A stretch of DNA of 64,000 bases. Origin: an uncultured bacterium (GTDB lineage Bacteria; Bacillota; Clostridia; Oscillospirales; Acutalibacteraceae). The stretch spans positions 1-64,000 of the forward strand of contig CAKXIK010000009.1 in assembly GCA_934875675.1 (NCBI GenBank), given 5' to 3'. Position numbers and translations under genes: made by a program. The notes below the pieces were generated by a model. The model was not told where the DNA came from, did not search any database, and worked only from the letters and a program-made list of their open reading frames with translations. Below, piece after piece: positions 54,396-63,168 of this stretch (positions within the stretch are counted from its first letter, which is position 1; every line of letters begins with the position of its first letter).

Positions 54396-56804
54396 ATGCG
54401 CAAACTACTCAAGAGAGCAGTCGCTCTCTCACTGGCAGCGTTGTTGCTGGTTCCGGGACTGGCAGCCTGCAAAAATTCAGGCTCCAAGCTCACCACTCCG
54501 CTGGTTGTCGGCTATTCCCCATTCAGCCAGAAATTCAGTCCGTTCTTCGCAAAAACAAGCTATGATCAGGATGTTGCAGACATGGTTGGCATCAGCATGA
54601 TGACTACCGATCGCTCGGGAGGCATTGTCTACAAGGCAATTGAGGGCGAAGAAATCGAATATAACGGCACGAAATACAAATATACCGGTCCTGCCGATAT
54701 TGCCGTCAATTTTGATAAGGACGCAAACGAAACCACCTACTCCATTAAACTTCGTGAGGATATGAAGTTCAGCGATGGTGAAAAAGTTACCGCTGACGAC
54801 GTAATCTTCACTTATTACGTTCTCTCTGACCCGACATATGACGGTTCTTCCACCCTTTATTCCACGCCGATTCAGGGCATGCAGAACTATCGCACACAGA
54901 CCAGCGATGAAGTCTATGCAAAATACAAAGAGCTGGGCGAAAAAATCCTTGCCGCCGGAGCGGATCACAAATGGGCTTCCTCCGATGCATGGACCGAAGA
55001 GCAGCAAAAGGGTTTCTGGGAAATTGTTGATACTCTGTGGCTGGCAGACGTTCAGTCCATTGTTGACACTTGTGTTTCCAATTATTCTTCTCAGGCTGCC
55101 GATGCCGGTTTTGACGCTGAAAAGCTGACCGACAAAAACTATGCCGTTGCATTTGGTATGGCTATGTGGAACTTTGGTAAGCTGGCAGACGGAACCCTGA
55201 CCAGCGCTTCCGGCAAAACATGGGACATCGCCGGCGGAACCTATCCGACCATCGACGATTTCTTTGCGGAAGCAAAACAGCTTTACGTCAACAATGTTCT
55301 CGATTACGTCGCTGCCGGCGAATCTCCCGAGAGCGTTGATCTGGGCGGAAATTCTGTGGAAACCTTCGTCAGCACCTTTGGTCCGAAGGATTCTTCCATG
55401 AACGGCGCAGGTGTGCCGACCATCACCGGTATCAAGAAAACCGGCGATTACTCTGTTGAAGTGAAAACCACCGGTTATGATGCTTCCGCGGTTTACCAGA
55501 TCTGCGGTATCACCATCACGCCGATGCACTACTATGGTGACAAGTCGCTGTATAACTACGACGAAAACAAGTTCGGCTTTACCTATGGCGATCTTGCCAA
55601 TGTAAAGTCCAAGACGACAACCCCGATGGGTGCCGGCGCTTACAAATTTGTTAAATACGAAAACAAGACCGTTTATTTCGAGGCAAATGCCAATTATTAT
55701 AAGGGCGCCCCAAAAATTCTGAATGTTCAGTTTAAAGAAACCGCTGATGCAGATAAGGTTCCCGGTCTTTATAACGGCACCATCGACATCAGCGACCCGG
55801 CAGGTTCCTCCCAGACGCTGGACGAAATCAAGGGTTACAACTCCAATAAAGAAGTAACCGGCGATACCGTCACCACCAACATGGTTGACTTCCTCGGCTA
55901 CGGTTATATCGGCATTAATGCAAACACCGTTAAGGTTGGGGACGATGGTTCTTCCGATGCTTCCAAAAATCTGCGCAAAGCATTCATGACGGTGCTCTCC
56001 GTTTACCGTGACATTTCCATTGACAGCTATTATGCTGATCTTGCCGACGTGATTAACTACCCGATTTCCAGCACCTCCTGGGCTGCTCCGCAGAAATCGG
56101 ATGATGGCTATCGCATTGCTTATTCTGTTGATGCAAAGGGAAATGACATCTACACCTCTGATATGAACGCCGATGCGAAGTATGAAGCTGCCCTCAAGGC
56201 CGCTCTCACCTTCTTTGAGGCTGCCGGCTATACTGTTGCAGACGGCAAGGTTACTGCTGCTCCGGCTGGTGCAAAGATGGATTATGAAATCATTATTCCG
56301 GCTGACGGTGCAGGCAACCATCCGTCCTTCGGTATTCTGAGCAGCGCAAAATCTGCCCTTGAAAAAATTGGCATTACGCTGACTATCAACGACCCTGCTG
56401 ACTCCAATCAGCTTTGGGATAAGGTTGAAGCCGGTACACAGGAAATGTGGGTTGCCGCCTGGGGCGCTACCATTGATCCGGATATGTATCAGGTTTACTA
56501 CAGCGGCAACATCGTTGGCAAGGGCGGCACCGATTCCAACAGCTACTCCATCGCCGACAAGGATCTGGACGAAAAGATTATGGATGCCCGCTCGAGTGAC
56601 GACCAGTCCTACCGTAAATCCGTTTACAAGGACTGCCTGAACATTATTCTTGACTGGGGCGTCGAGCTTCCTGTTTACCAGCGCAAGAACTTTGTAATCT
56701 TCAGCACCAAGCGTGTAAATGTGGATACCATTCCGAAGGATATCACCACTTACTACGGCTGGATCCGTGAAATTCAGAATCTTGAAAATGTGAGCGCAAA
56801 ATAA
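54396..56804 (+). CDS. oppA: Oligopeptide-binding lipoprotein
   Basis: An 802-residue family 5 binding protein, well above the usual 530-600. The signal peptide ends in the lipobox GLAAC (Cys25). Typical family 5 segments include TYSIKLREDMKFSDGEKVTA, NMVDFLGYGYIGIN and AWGATIDPDMYQ. An extra block of about 150 residues near 160-320, rich in Asp and Ala, accounts for most of the added length. It captures peptides or a related solute outside the cell. GGAGGAG precedes the ATG at 54396; a frame start at 54381 overlaps it. First gene of the opp operon, followed by a hairpin that may limit read-through. Confidence 0.9.
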   Translation: MRKLLKRAVALSLAALLLVPGLAACKNSGSKLTTPLVVGYSPFSQKFSPFFAKTSYDQDVADMVGISMMTTDRSGGIVYKAIEGEEIEYNGTKYKYTGPADIAVNFDKDANETTYSIKLREDMKFSDGEKVTADDVIFTYYVLSDPTYDGSSTLYSTPIQGMQNYRTQTSDEVYAKYKELGEKILAAGADHKWASSDAWTEEQQKGFWEIVDTLWLADVQSIVDTCVSNYSSQAADAGFDAEKLTDKNYAVAFGMAMWNFGKLADGTLTSASGKTWDIAGGTYPTIDDFFAEAKQLYVNNVLDYVAAGESPESVDLGGNSVETFVSTFGPKDSSMNGAGVPTITGIKKTGDYSVEVKTTGYDASAVYQICGITITPMHYYGDKSLYNYDENKFGFTYGDLANVKSKTTTPMGAGAYKFVKYENKTVYFEANANYYKGAPKILNVQFKETADADKVPGLYNGTIDISDPAGSSQTLDEIKGYNSNKEVTGDTVTTNMVDFLGYGYIGINANTVKVGDDGSSDASKNLRKAFMTVLSVYRDISIDSYYADLADVINYPISSTSWAAPQKSDDGYRIAYSVDAKGNDIYTSDMNADAKYEAALKAALTFFEAAGYTVADGKVTAAPAGAKMDYEIIIPADGAGNHPSFGILSSAKSALEKIGITLTINDPADSNQLWDKVEAGTQEMWVAAWGATIDPDMYQVYYSGNIVGKGGTDSNSYSIADKDLDEKIMDARSSDDQSYRKSVYKDCLNIILDWGVELPVYQRKNFVIFSTKRVNVDTIPKDITTYYGWIREIQNLENVSAK

Positions 56805-56834
56805 TTCTGCGCTAAAAATTGCACATGTTTGCTC

Positions 56835-56872
56835 GTTGAGCCTTCCGGCTTCCGGTAGGCTCAACGTTTGTA
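56835..56872 (+). terminator. Intercistronic hairpin after oppA
   Basis: GTTGAGCCT (56835-56843) pairs with AGGCTCAAC (56857-56865), followed by GTTTGT. It probably gives partial termination or protects the oppA mRNA, so that binding protein exceeds permease. A second imperfect hairpin is near 56938-56967. The 312-base gap to oppB has no gene. Confidence 0.65.
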
Positions 56873-57116
56873 TTTATCTGTTTTGCAAAAAACAGCGTTT
56901 ATGACTGCAGATCTCTTCTAAAGTCATCCAAATTCAAAAGCCGCACCCGTTTTTTGGTGCGACTTCTGAATTTGATGATTTTGAAGTGAACTTGCTGCAT
57001 CACCCGATTGAAATGCGAACAAGTTCCCGACCAATCTGAGCCACCAATGCTCCCTGAATTCTGGTCGTATCTTTGCACGTTTTTCCATCGAGATTAATAT
57101 AAGAGAGGACATGTAT

Positions 57117-58103
57117 ATGAAGAAATTCGTAGCAAAGCGTTTGCTGATTAATGTTGTCATTCTTTTTTGCGTGGCAATGATTATTTACGCTGTAATGCGC
57201 TGCATGCCGACCTCATATATTGAAAACCTCGCGCGGGAAAAAGCTTCGCTCCCCGGCGCCAAAAGCTACAAAGAATGGCTGAACCAGCTTAACGAGCTGT
57301 ACGGCATGAATTGCGGCATTCTCGAAGGATTTTTCCGTTGGCTCGGAAATGTCGTTCGCGGTGATTTTGGTGAGTCGTGGCAGTTCAATGTTCCGGTCAT
57401 CCAGAAATTTAAGGATGTTATCTGGGATTCCTTTTTCCTTGGCCTTGTTTCCTTTATTCTTGAGATCGTCATCGCAATTCCGCTCGGCGTGCTGGCTGCC
57501 CGCAGACAGTATAGCCGCACTGATTATGCCATCACCATCTTTGCATTGATCGGCGTTTCTCTTCCCACGTTCTATATTGCAACTATTTTGAAATATGTTT
57601 TTTCCGTTCAGCTCGGTTGGCTTGATCTTTACGGAAAAGTCGGCAGATTTTACGATCAACTGGATACATTCGGGAAAATACTTGACGTTGCCCAGCATTA
57701 TATCATGCCGGTGGTAACACTCACCGTCGTTAATGTTGGCAGTCTGATGCGCTACACGCGTACCAATATGCTTGAGGTGCTCAACTCTGATTTTATCCGC
57801 ACCGCACGCGCAAAGGGACTTTCCGAAAGCAAGGTTGTCAACAAACATGCTTTCCGCAACACGCTTATTCCGCTTGTAACCATCATCGGCTCCTCCCTGC
57901 CGGGTCTGTTCGGCGGCGCAATGATCACGGAAACCCTGTTCCAAATTCCCGGAATCGGCTGGACCTCGTATCAGGCTATGACCACGGGAGATATTCCATT
58001 CTCTATGTTTTATCTTGTCTTTATGGCACTGCTGACACTGGTGGGCACTTTGATTGCCGATATTTTGTATGCAGTGGTTGATCCGCGTGTTCGAGTGAAT
58101 TAG
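57117..58103 (+). CDS. oppB: Oligopeptide ABC transporter permease, OppB type
   Basis: A 328-residue membrane permease with six helices. The first helix is at residues 11-29, followed by an extracytoplasmic loop, and the EAA-type loop reads IRTARAKGLSESKVVNKHAF. The C-terminus VVDPRVRVN is typical of OppB. The ATG at 57117 is eight bases after GAGAGG. It lies 16 bases before the OppC-like gene, so the two are co-expressed. With OppC it forms the channel for peptides delivered by OppA. Confidence 0.93.
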   Translation: MKKFVAKRLLINVVILFCVAMIIYAVMRCMPTSYIENLAREKASLPGAKSYKEWLNQLNELYGMNCGILEGFFRWLGNVVRGDFGESWQFNVPVIQKFKDVIWDSFFLGLVSFILEIVIAIPLGVLAARRQYSRTDYAITIFALIGVSLPTFYIATILKYVFSVQLGWLDLYGKVGRFYDQLDTFGKILDVAQHYIMPVVTLTVVNVGSLMRYTRTNMLEVLNSDFIRTARAKGLSESKVVNKHAFRNTLIPLVTIIGSSLPGLFGGAMITETLFQIPGIGWTSYQAMTTGDIPFSMFYLVFMALLTLVGTLIADILYAVVDPRVRVN

Positions 58104-58119
58104 AAAGGAGGACAAGCCT

Positions 58120-59889
58120 GTGAAAAAAGAAAATACTACTCCCGAAACCGAAACTCCGGAAAATATTACGCCGGAATTTGAGCAACATCACAGTTCTTCG
58201 TCCTCTTTGGATGATGAACAGCGCATCAAGGTGCTTTCGCCCTCGATGCTCGTTTTTAAGCGCTTTACCCGCAACCGCCTTGCCATTGCAGGAAGCATTA
58301 TCATCTTGATTATGTTTCTGTTTTCGTTTGTGGGTGCGTGGGTTTCTCCATACAAGGAAAACGATATTTTTTACAGCGATCAGGAAATGAGCAAGGATTA
58401 TGCCAATGCTTCCTTCAGCACCGATTATCGGTATGCGGTGTTTGAGGGACAAACTCTGCCTGACGCGGCAAAAAGCCCGATGCTGATCGCCATTAAAAAC
58501 GGCGATCAAACTTATCAGGCCGACAATGCAACGTATTACCTCACCAAGGAAGGCGAAAACTTCTACACCATTTCTGCCTTTTCTTCTGAAATCTCTGTAA
58601 CCGGAAACAAGCTTGGTTACAACTATACCGGCAATGTATCCGCCGCAATGAAAACTGCATTTGAAGCCGCGGTTGCTGCCGGAGAATCCAAATTTACGGT
58701 AGGCACCGCTGAATATCTGATTGCTAAAAACGGCAAACGCTACGAAATCGGCGGCGTGCAGAAGCTTGCGGTTGCTTCTCAGATGAACTTTGACCTGACC
58801 GATTCCAGCTATACCCCCACGGCAGAATTCCGATTTGCCGCACAAAAGGCACTGGAAACCGGCGAAACATCGTTTGAAGTGAACGGCATTTCCTATACGC
58901 TTGCACCGCAGACAGACGGCGGGGTTATTTCTCAGGACGGCAAGGTAATCGCAAGCCTTTCTCCGCTGACGGTTCAATCAAGCTCCAGCGACATCTTTCT
59001 TTCGATTGAGTTTAAGCAGACTCTGCGAGATGCCATTGAAAATGGCACATTTGAAAACAACGAGCAGGATTTCACTTTTACGGAAAACGGAGAAGAAGTT
59101 TCTTACCGCATTGTACGTGACAACAAAACTTATGCGGTTAAACGTATGACAAGCACTCGGCTGATTTCAATTTATGAAGCACCGTCCGCAAAGCATTGGC
59201 TTGGCACGGACGGAAACGGCATGGATATTCTGACACGCCTGATGTACGGCGGACGGATTTCGCTGCTGATCGGCTTCATTGTTATTTTCATCGAAACATT
59301 TCTGGGCATTATTCTGGGCGGTGTTTCCGGTTATTTCGGCGGTTGGATTGATAATCTCATTATGCGTCTGGTAGATGTGTTCAACTGCATTCCTCAAATT
59401 CCGATTTTGATTATTATCGGTGCCATTATGGATGCGGCACGTATTGATCCCAAGCTGCGTATTTATTATTTGATGCTGATTCTGGGTGTGCTCGGCTGGC
59501 CGGGAATTGCCCGTTTGGTGCGCGGACAGATTCTTTCGCTCCGCGAGCAGGAATTTATGACGGCGACCGAAGCAACCGGCATCTCTGTCTCCCGCCGCAT
59601 CTTCCGCCATCTGGTGCCAAACGTGATTCCGCAGCTGATTGTTATGGCAACGATGGGACTTGGTAATATTATTTTAACTGAATCCACCCTGAGTTACCTG
59701 GGACTTGGCGTTAAGTTCCCGTATGCCTCCTGGGGCAACATTATCAGCGCGGTCAGCACCGTGTATGTGATGACGAATTACTGGTTCGTCTGGATCCCTG
59801 CCGGTCTGCTTATTTTGCTGACGGTGTTGGGCTTTAACTTTATCGGCGATGGTCTGCGCGATGCATTTGATCCGAAAATGAAGCGCTGA
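58120..59889 (+). CDS. oppC: Oligopeptide ABC transporter permease, OppC type with repeat insertion
   Basis: A 589-residue permease, roughly twice the normal OppC size. After a Ser/Glu-rich head there is helix 1 at 54-76. A non-membrane insertion of about 280 residues follows (77-360). It contains about four copies of a unit with pattern helix-Gly-x3-F-x-V-x3-Y, starting near 117, 174, 235 and 296 (for example AAVAAGESKFTVGTAEYL and AQKALETGETSFEVNGISYT). The usual OppC core then begins with KHWLGTDGNGMDILTRLMYG and holds the EAA loop TATEATGISVSRRIF. The start is GTG with AAAGGAGG upstream. The insert should lie outside the membrane, next to OppA. Confidence 0.92.
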   Translation: MKKENTTPETETPENITPEFEQHHSSSSSLDDEQRIKVLSPSMLVFKRFTRNRLAIAGSIIILIMFLFSFVGAWVSPYKENDIFYSDQEMSKDYANASFSTDYRYAVFEGQTLPDAAKSPMLIAIKNGDQTYQADNATYYLTKEGENFYTISAFSSEISVTGNKLGYNYTGNVSAAMKTAFEAAVAAGESKFTVGTAEYLIAKNGKRYEIGGVQKLAVASQMNFDLTDSSYTPTAEFRFAAQKALETGETSFEVNGISYTLAPQTDGGVISQDGKVIASLSPLTVQSSSSDIFLSIEFKQTLRDAIENGTFENNEQDFTFTENGEEVSYRIVRDNKTYAVKRMTSTRLISIYEAPSAKHWLGTDGNGMDILTRLMYGGRISLLIGFIVIFIETFLGIILGGVSGYFGGWIDNLIMRLVDVFNCIPQIPILIIIGAIMDAARIDPKLRIYYLMLILGVLGWPGIARLVRGQILSLREQEFMTATEATGISVSRRIFRHLVPNVIPQLIVMATMGLGNIILTESTLSYLGLGVKFPYASWGNIISAVSTVYVMTNYWFVWIPAGLLILLTVLGFNFIGDGLRDAFDPKMKR

Positions 59890-59904
59890 TACTGGTTTCT
59901 ATTG

Positions 59905-59972
59905 AAACGGTAAATCAAAATTTTGGGCAAATCTGCATGAATTCAAGATTTTCCCGGGTTTTGATGCCGTTT
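59905..59972 (+). repeat. Nested inverted repeat between oppC and oppD
   Basis: AAACGG (59905-59910) pairs with CCGTTT, ATCAAAA with TTTTGAT, GGG with CCC and AAATCT with AGATTT, forming a 68-base imperfect hairpin centred near 59939. No T-run follows. It may stabilise RNA or separate expression of oppC and oppD. The rest of the 190-base gap has no gene. Confidence 0.6.
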
Positions 59973-60079
59973 ATCATTCGAAATCCGTATAAAAATTTGT
60001 GTCTTTGCGGTTTGCATATGCACCGCAATTTCGGCGGGCTGAAACCATTGCAGCGTTTGCGGCCCGGTGGAAAGGGATG

Positions 60080-61339
60080 ATGATTAGTTTGAAAAAAGAA
60101 GACAAAAAATCCGTCAAAAGCGCAAATTATATTTCGGCAAAGGAATCGCGCCGCATTTCCAAACAGAATCGAAAGATTACGGCTGCAATTGAGAAAAAAC
60201 GCAACCGCAAAAATGTTTCGCCGGATGAGTATTTGACGCAGATGAAAAACCCCGAAAACGTGGTGGAGTTTGATAATGTTCACACGTTCTTCTTCACAGA
60301 TATCGGTACGGTAAAAGCCGTCAACGGTGTTTCGTTTGATGTGCCAAAAGGCAAAACCGTCGGCGTAGTTGGCGAATCCGGCTGCGGCAAATCGGTTACC
60401 AGCCTTTCGCTGATGCAACTGGTGCAGCGCCCCCAGGGACAAACCGTGGAAGGCTGCATCCGCTTTGATTCGGGCGACGGCGTTTATGATATTGCCAAAA
60501 CTCCTACAAACGTAATGCAGCATTTGCGCGGCAACAAAATGTCCATGATTTTTCAGGAACCGATGACCAGCCTGAACCCGGTATTCCGCATCGGCATGCA
60601 GGTGGATGAGGTCATTGAATTGCATAACCCTGAAATGACCAAAGAGGACGTAAAAAGCCGCACCATTGAAATGCTGGAGTTAGTTGGGATTGCAAACAGC
60701 GAGGGCGTTTATTCCATGTTCCCGCATGAGCTTTCCGGCGGTATGCGTCAGCGCGTCATGATTGCAATGGCGCTTGCCTGCAGCCCTAGCTTGATTATTG
60801 CCGACGAACCCACTACGGCTCTGGATGTGACGATTCAGGCGCAGATTCTGGATTTGCTGCGTGACTTGAAAGACAAAATCAACAGCAGCATTATGTTGAT
60901 TACCCATGACCTCGGCGTCATTGCCGAGATGGCAGACTATGTGGTCGTCATGTATGCCGGCCGCGTGGTGGAAAAGGGAACGGTTTCCGAAGTATTTGCG
61001 CACCCCAGCCATCCTTATACCATTGGTCTGTTGGCGAGCAAGCCGGTTGTCAATAAACAGGTGGATCGTCTGTATTCCATTCCGGGCAAGGTGCCCAACC
61101 CGATTAACATGCCAAATTACTGCTATTTTAAAGATCGCTGTGAAATGTGTGTTGCAGAATGCAGCGGCGAATATCCGCCGGAAATTTCTCTTTCTCCCAC
61201 ACATAAGGTCAGCTGCTACCGTTACCTTCCGCATTATTTAAGCCAAGAAGGCGGTGCTGTAAACGCGGCAACACAAACCGAAACCGCACAGCTTTCCGAA
61301 ACTGACAAGGCGGAAAGGATGGATCACAATGACGCATGA
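60080..61339 (+). CDS. oppD: Oligopeptide transporter ATP-binding protein, OppD type
   Basis: A 419-residue ATPase. A basic, Lys/Arg-rich extension of about 60 residues precedes the ATPase domain (starting near VVEFDNVHTFF). Walker A is GESGCGKSVTS, the signature LSGGMRQRV and Walker B LIIADEPTTALD. The C-terminal oligopeptide tail has a Cys cluster (YCYFKDRCEMCVAEC and a later Cys); in some homologues such residues bind an iron-sulfur cluster. The start is ambiguous: ATG at 60077, 60080 or TTG at 60089, all after GGAAAGGG; I list 60080. It powers peptide import with OppF. Confidence 0.9.
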   Translation: MISLKKEDKKSVKSANYISAKESRRISKQNRKITAAIEKKRNRKNVSPDEYLTQMKNPENVVEFDNVHTFFFTDIGTVKAVNGVSFDVPKGKTVGVVGESGCGKSVTSLSLMQLVQRPQGQTVEGCIRFDSGDGVYDIAKTPTNVMQHLRGNKMSMIFQEPMTSLNPVFRIGMQVDEVIELHNPEMTKEDVKSRTIEMLELVGIANSEGVYSMFPHELSGGMRQRVMIAMALACSPSLIIADEPTTALDVTIQAQILDLLRDLKDKINSSIMLITHDLGVIAEMADYVVVMYAGRVVEKGTVSEVFAHPSHPYTIGLLASKPVVNKQVDRLYSIPGKVPNPINMPNYCYFKDRCEMCVAECSGEYPPEISLSPTHKVSCYRYLPHYLSQEGGAVNAATQTETAQLSETDKAERMDHNDA

Positions 61340-62372
61340 AGAAAACAAGATCTCCGCTGCAGCAGAAGAGCAGGCAAAATACACGCTTGAGGTTCGCAAC
61401 CTGCAAAAATATTTTCCCATCAAGGGTGGAATGCTCGGCAAACCAACCGGGTATGTGAAAGCGGTGGACGGTGTCAGCTTTCACATTAAGCCCGGCACCA
61501 CCATGGGACTTGTGGGCGAATCAGGCTGCGGCAAAACCACCACGGGACGTGCAATTTTGCGTCTGGAACCCAAAACGGGCGGTGATGTGTTTTTTAACGG
61601 ACAGGACATTTATGCACTGAATCCAAAAGAGATGCGTGCACTGAGGCCTCAGATGCAGATCATTTTTCAGGATCCGTATTCCAGCCTTTCACCCCGTCTG
61701 CCGGTCGGAGAAATCATCAGCGAGGCAGTGCGCGAACACAGCATTGTTCCCAAAGAGCAGCTGGATGATTATCTGGATAAAATTATGGCACTTTGCGGTT
61801 TGCAGCCTTACCACAAAGATCGTTATCCGCATGAATTTTCCGGCGGACAGCGCCAAAGAATCTGTATTGCGCGCGCACTTGCCCTCAACCCGCAGTTTGT
61901 GGTGTGTGATGAGCCGGTTTCCGCCCTGGATGTTTCAATTCAGGCGCAAATCATTAACCTGCTGAAAGATCTGCAGGATGAGATGCACATGGCATATTTG
62001 TTTATTTCGCACGATCTTTCCGTTGTGGAGCATATTTCCGACACGATCGGCGTGATGTATCTTGGAAACCTGGTTGAATCGGGTGATAAGCGGGAAATCT
62101 TTAAGAACCCGCTCCATCCGTACACCAAGGCATTGTTCAGCGCCATTCCGGTGCCGGATCCCACGGTTAAGATGAATCGCATTATTCTGGAGGGAAGTAT
62201 TCCGTCTCCTGCCAATCCACCGCAGGGCTGCAAATTCCACACCCGCTGCAAGTACTGCATGGAACGCTGTAAAACGGAGGCTCCCAAGGCGGTTCATGTG
62301 GATGAGCATCACACCGTTGTTTGCCACCTTTATGATGACAGCACCACTGCACAGGTGCAAAGCAAGGAATAA
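61329..62372 (+). CDS. oppF: Oligopeptide transporter ATP-binding protein, OppF type
   Basis: A 347-residue ATPase whose start overlaps the oppD end by 11 bases. The domain begins with YTLEVRNLQKYFPIKGGMLG, the OppF-specific lead. Walker A is GESGCGKTTTG, the signature FSGGQRQRI and Walker B FVVCDEPVSALD. The C-terminal Cys motif (GCKFHTRCKYCMERC) resembles that in OppD. AAAGG ten bases before the ATG supports the start. It pairs with OppD to energise OppB/OppC. Confidence 0.93.
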   Translation: MTHEENKISAAAEEQAKYTLEVRNLQKYFPIKGGMLGKPTGYVKAVDGVSFHIKPGTTMGLVGESGCGKTTTGRAILRLEPKTGGDVFFNGQDIYALNPKEMRALRPQMQIIFQDPYSSLSPRLPVGEIISEAVREHSIVPKEQLDDYLDKIMALCGLQPYHKDRYPHEFSGGQRQRICIARALALNPQFVVCDEPVSALDVSIQAQIINLLKDLQDEMHMAYLFISHDLSVVEHISDTIGVMYLGNLVESGDKREIFKNPLHPYTKALFSAIPVPDPTVKMNRIILEGSIPSPANPPQGCKFHTRCKYCMERCKTEAPKAVHVDEHHTVVCHLYDDSTTAQVQSKE

Positions 62373-62389
62373 TTCCGGAAAGGAACTGC

Positions 62390-62650
62390 ATGGAAGAGCA
62401 AGAAAAACACAATCAGGAAACACAGGACGAGGACGAAATCGTTGTCGCAAAAATGAATGTGGACGGAATGCCCTGGTATACGCCGCCGCTGGAAAACGGC
62501 AGTCAGTCGCAGGAAGGCGATCCACCCTCCCACAAGGAAACCATGCGCATGATGGGCGGTGCTTTGAAAGCAGCATTGCTCGTAGGCGGCGCATTTGCTG
62601 TTGGACTGCTTGTTTTTTTACTTTTTTGTGTATACGTCTGGTTCCGATAA
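62390..62650 (+). CDS. Small single-pass membrane protein, unknown
   Basis: An 86-residue protein with a 55-residue acidic, hydrophilic head (QETQDEDEIVVAKMN) and one C-terminal membrane helix (ALLVGGAFAVGLLVFLLFC), so it is tail-anchored. It follows oppF by 17 bases with a good GGAAAGGA site, and a terminator follows it, so it closes the opp transcript. I know no homologue. It could be an accessory part of the transporter or simply a linked gene. Confidence 0.68.
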   Translation: MEEQEKHNQETQDEDEIVVAKMNVDGMPWYTPPLENGSQSQEGDPPSHKETMRMMGGALKAALLVGGAFAVGLLVFLLFCVYVWFR

Positions 62651-62657
62651 AACACTC

Positions 62658-62690
62658 GGCGGTGTGCTTTTTTGCGCGCCGCCTTTTAAT
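62658..62690 (+). terminator. Terminator at the end of the opp operon
   Basis: GGCGGTGTGC (62658-62667) pairs with GCGCGCCGCC (62674-62683) including two G-T pairs; TTTTAATTTT follows. Confidence 0.8.
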
Positions 62691-62730
62691 TTTGCATCCA
62701 ATAATATGAATAGAAAGGAATGTTTACTTG

Positions 62731-62976
62731 ATGCCGGAAGAAAAGAAACGCTCCCCATCGCTGCAAAAACACATTGTGCTCTGCCCGCACTGCGGAAAAG
62801 AAGCGTTGGATCATATGACAAAATGTCCATCCTGCGGCAGCGAACTGACACCGCGCGGCTATGATTCACGCAATTCGGAAAAATATAAACCCATTCGCAA
62901 AACTTTAATGATCATCTTCAGCATTTTGGCGGCAATTTTAGTTGTGTGGCTGCTGTCCGGAAAGTTTGGCGGTTAA
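62731..62976 (+). CDS. Small zinc-ribbon membrane protein
   Basis: An 81-residue protein. Two Cys pairs, CPHC near residue 18 and CPSC near 33, form a zinc-ribbon. A membrane helix follows near 62-78 (LMIIFSILAAILVVWLLSG). Proteins of this layout are often of unknown role and occur beside transport genes in Firmicutes. The ATG at 62731 is 11 bases after AAAGGA. It comes after the opp terminator, so it may need its own promoter, which I could not identify. Confidence 0.7.
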   Translation: MPEEKKRSPSLQKHIVLCPHCGKEALDHMTKCPSCGSELTPRGYDSRNSEKYKPIRKTLMIIFSILAAILVVWLLSGKFGG

Positions 62977-63168
62977 ATTAAACAATTTTTTAATTTTCGG
63001 TTAATCCGCGATATCAGCGGAAAAATAAAGCTATCCCAACCAATTATAGGAAAAAAGTTTTGATAAACGCGGTTGTTTCAAACAATTATATTTACTTTTT
63101 CAAGAAAACTAATAATTGCTGCGATTGAAAATGAATGATATTTACACGAAAGAGGCGGCGGTGCTGCT

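Noticed and set aside
54477..56864. A 795-codon open frame antisense to oppA
   Set aside because: It mirrors the codon pattern of a real binding-protein gene with lipobox and family motifs on the plus strand, has no ribosome-binding site or recognisable domain, and is a codon-bias artefact.
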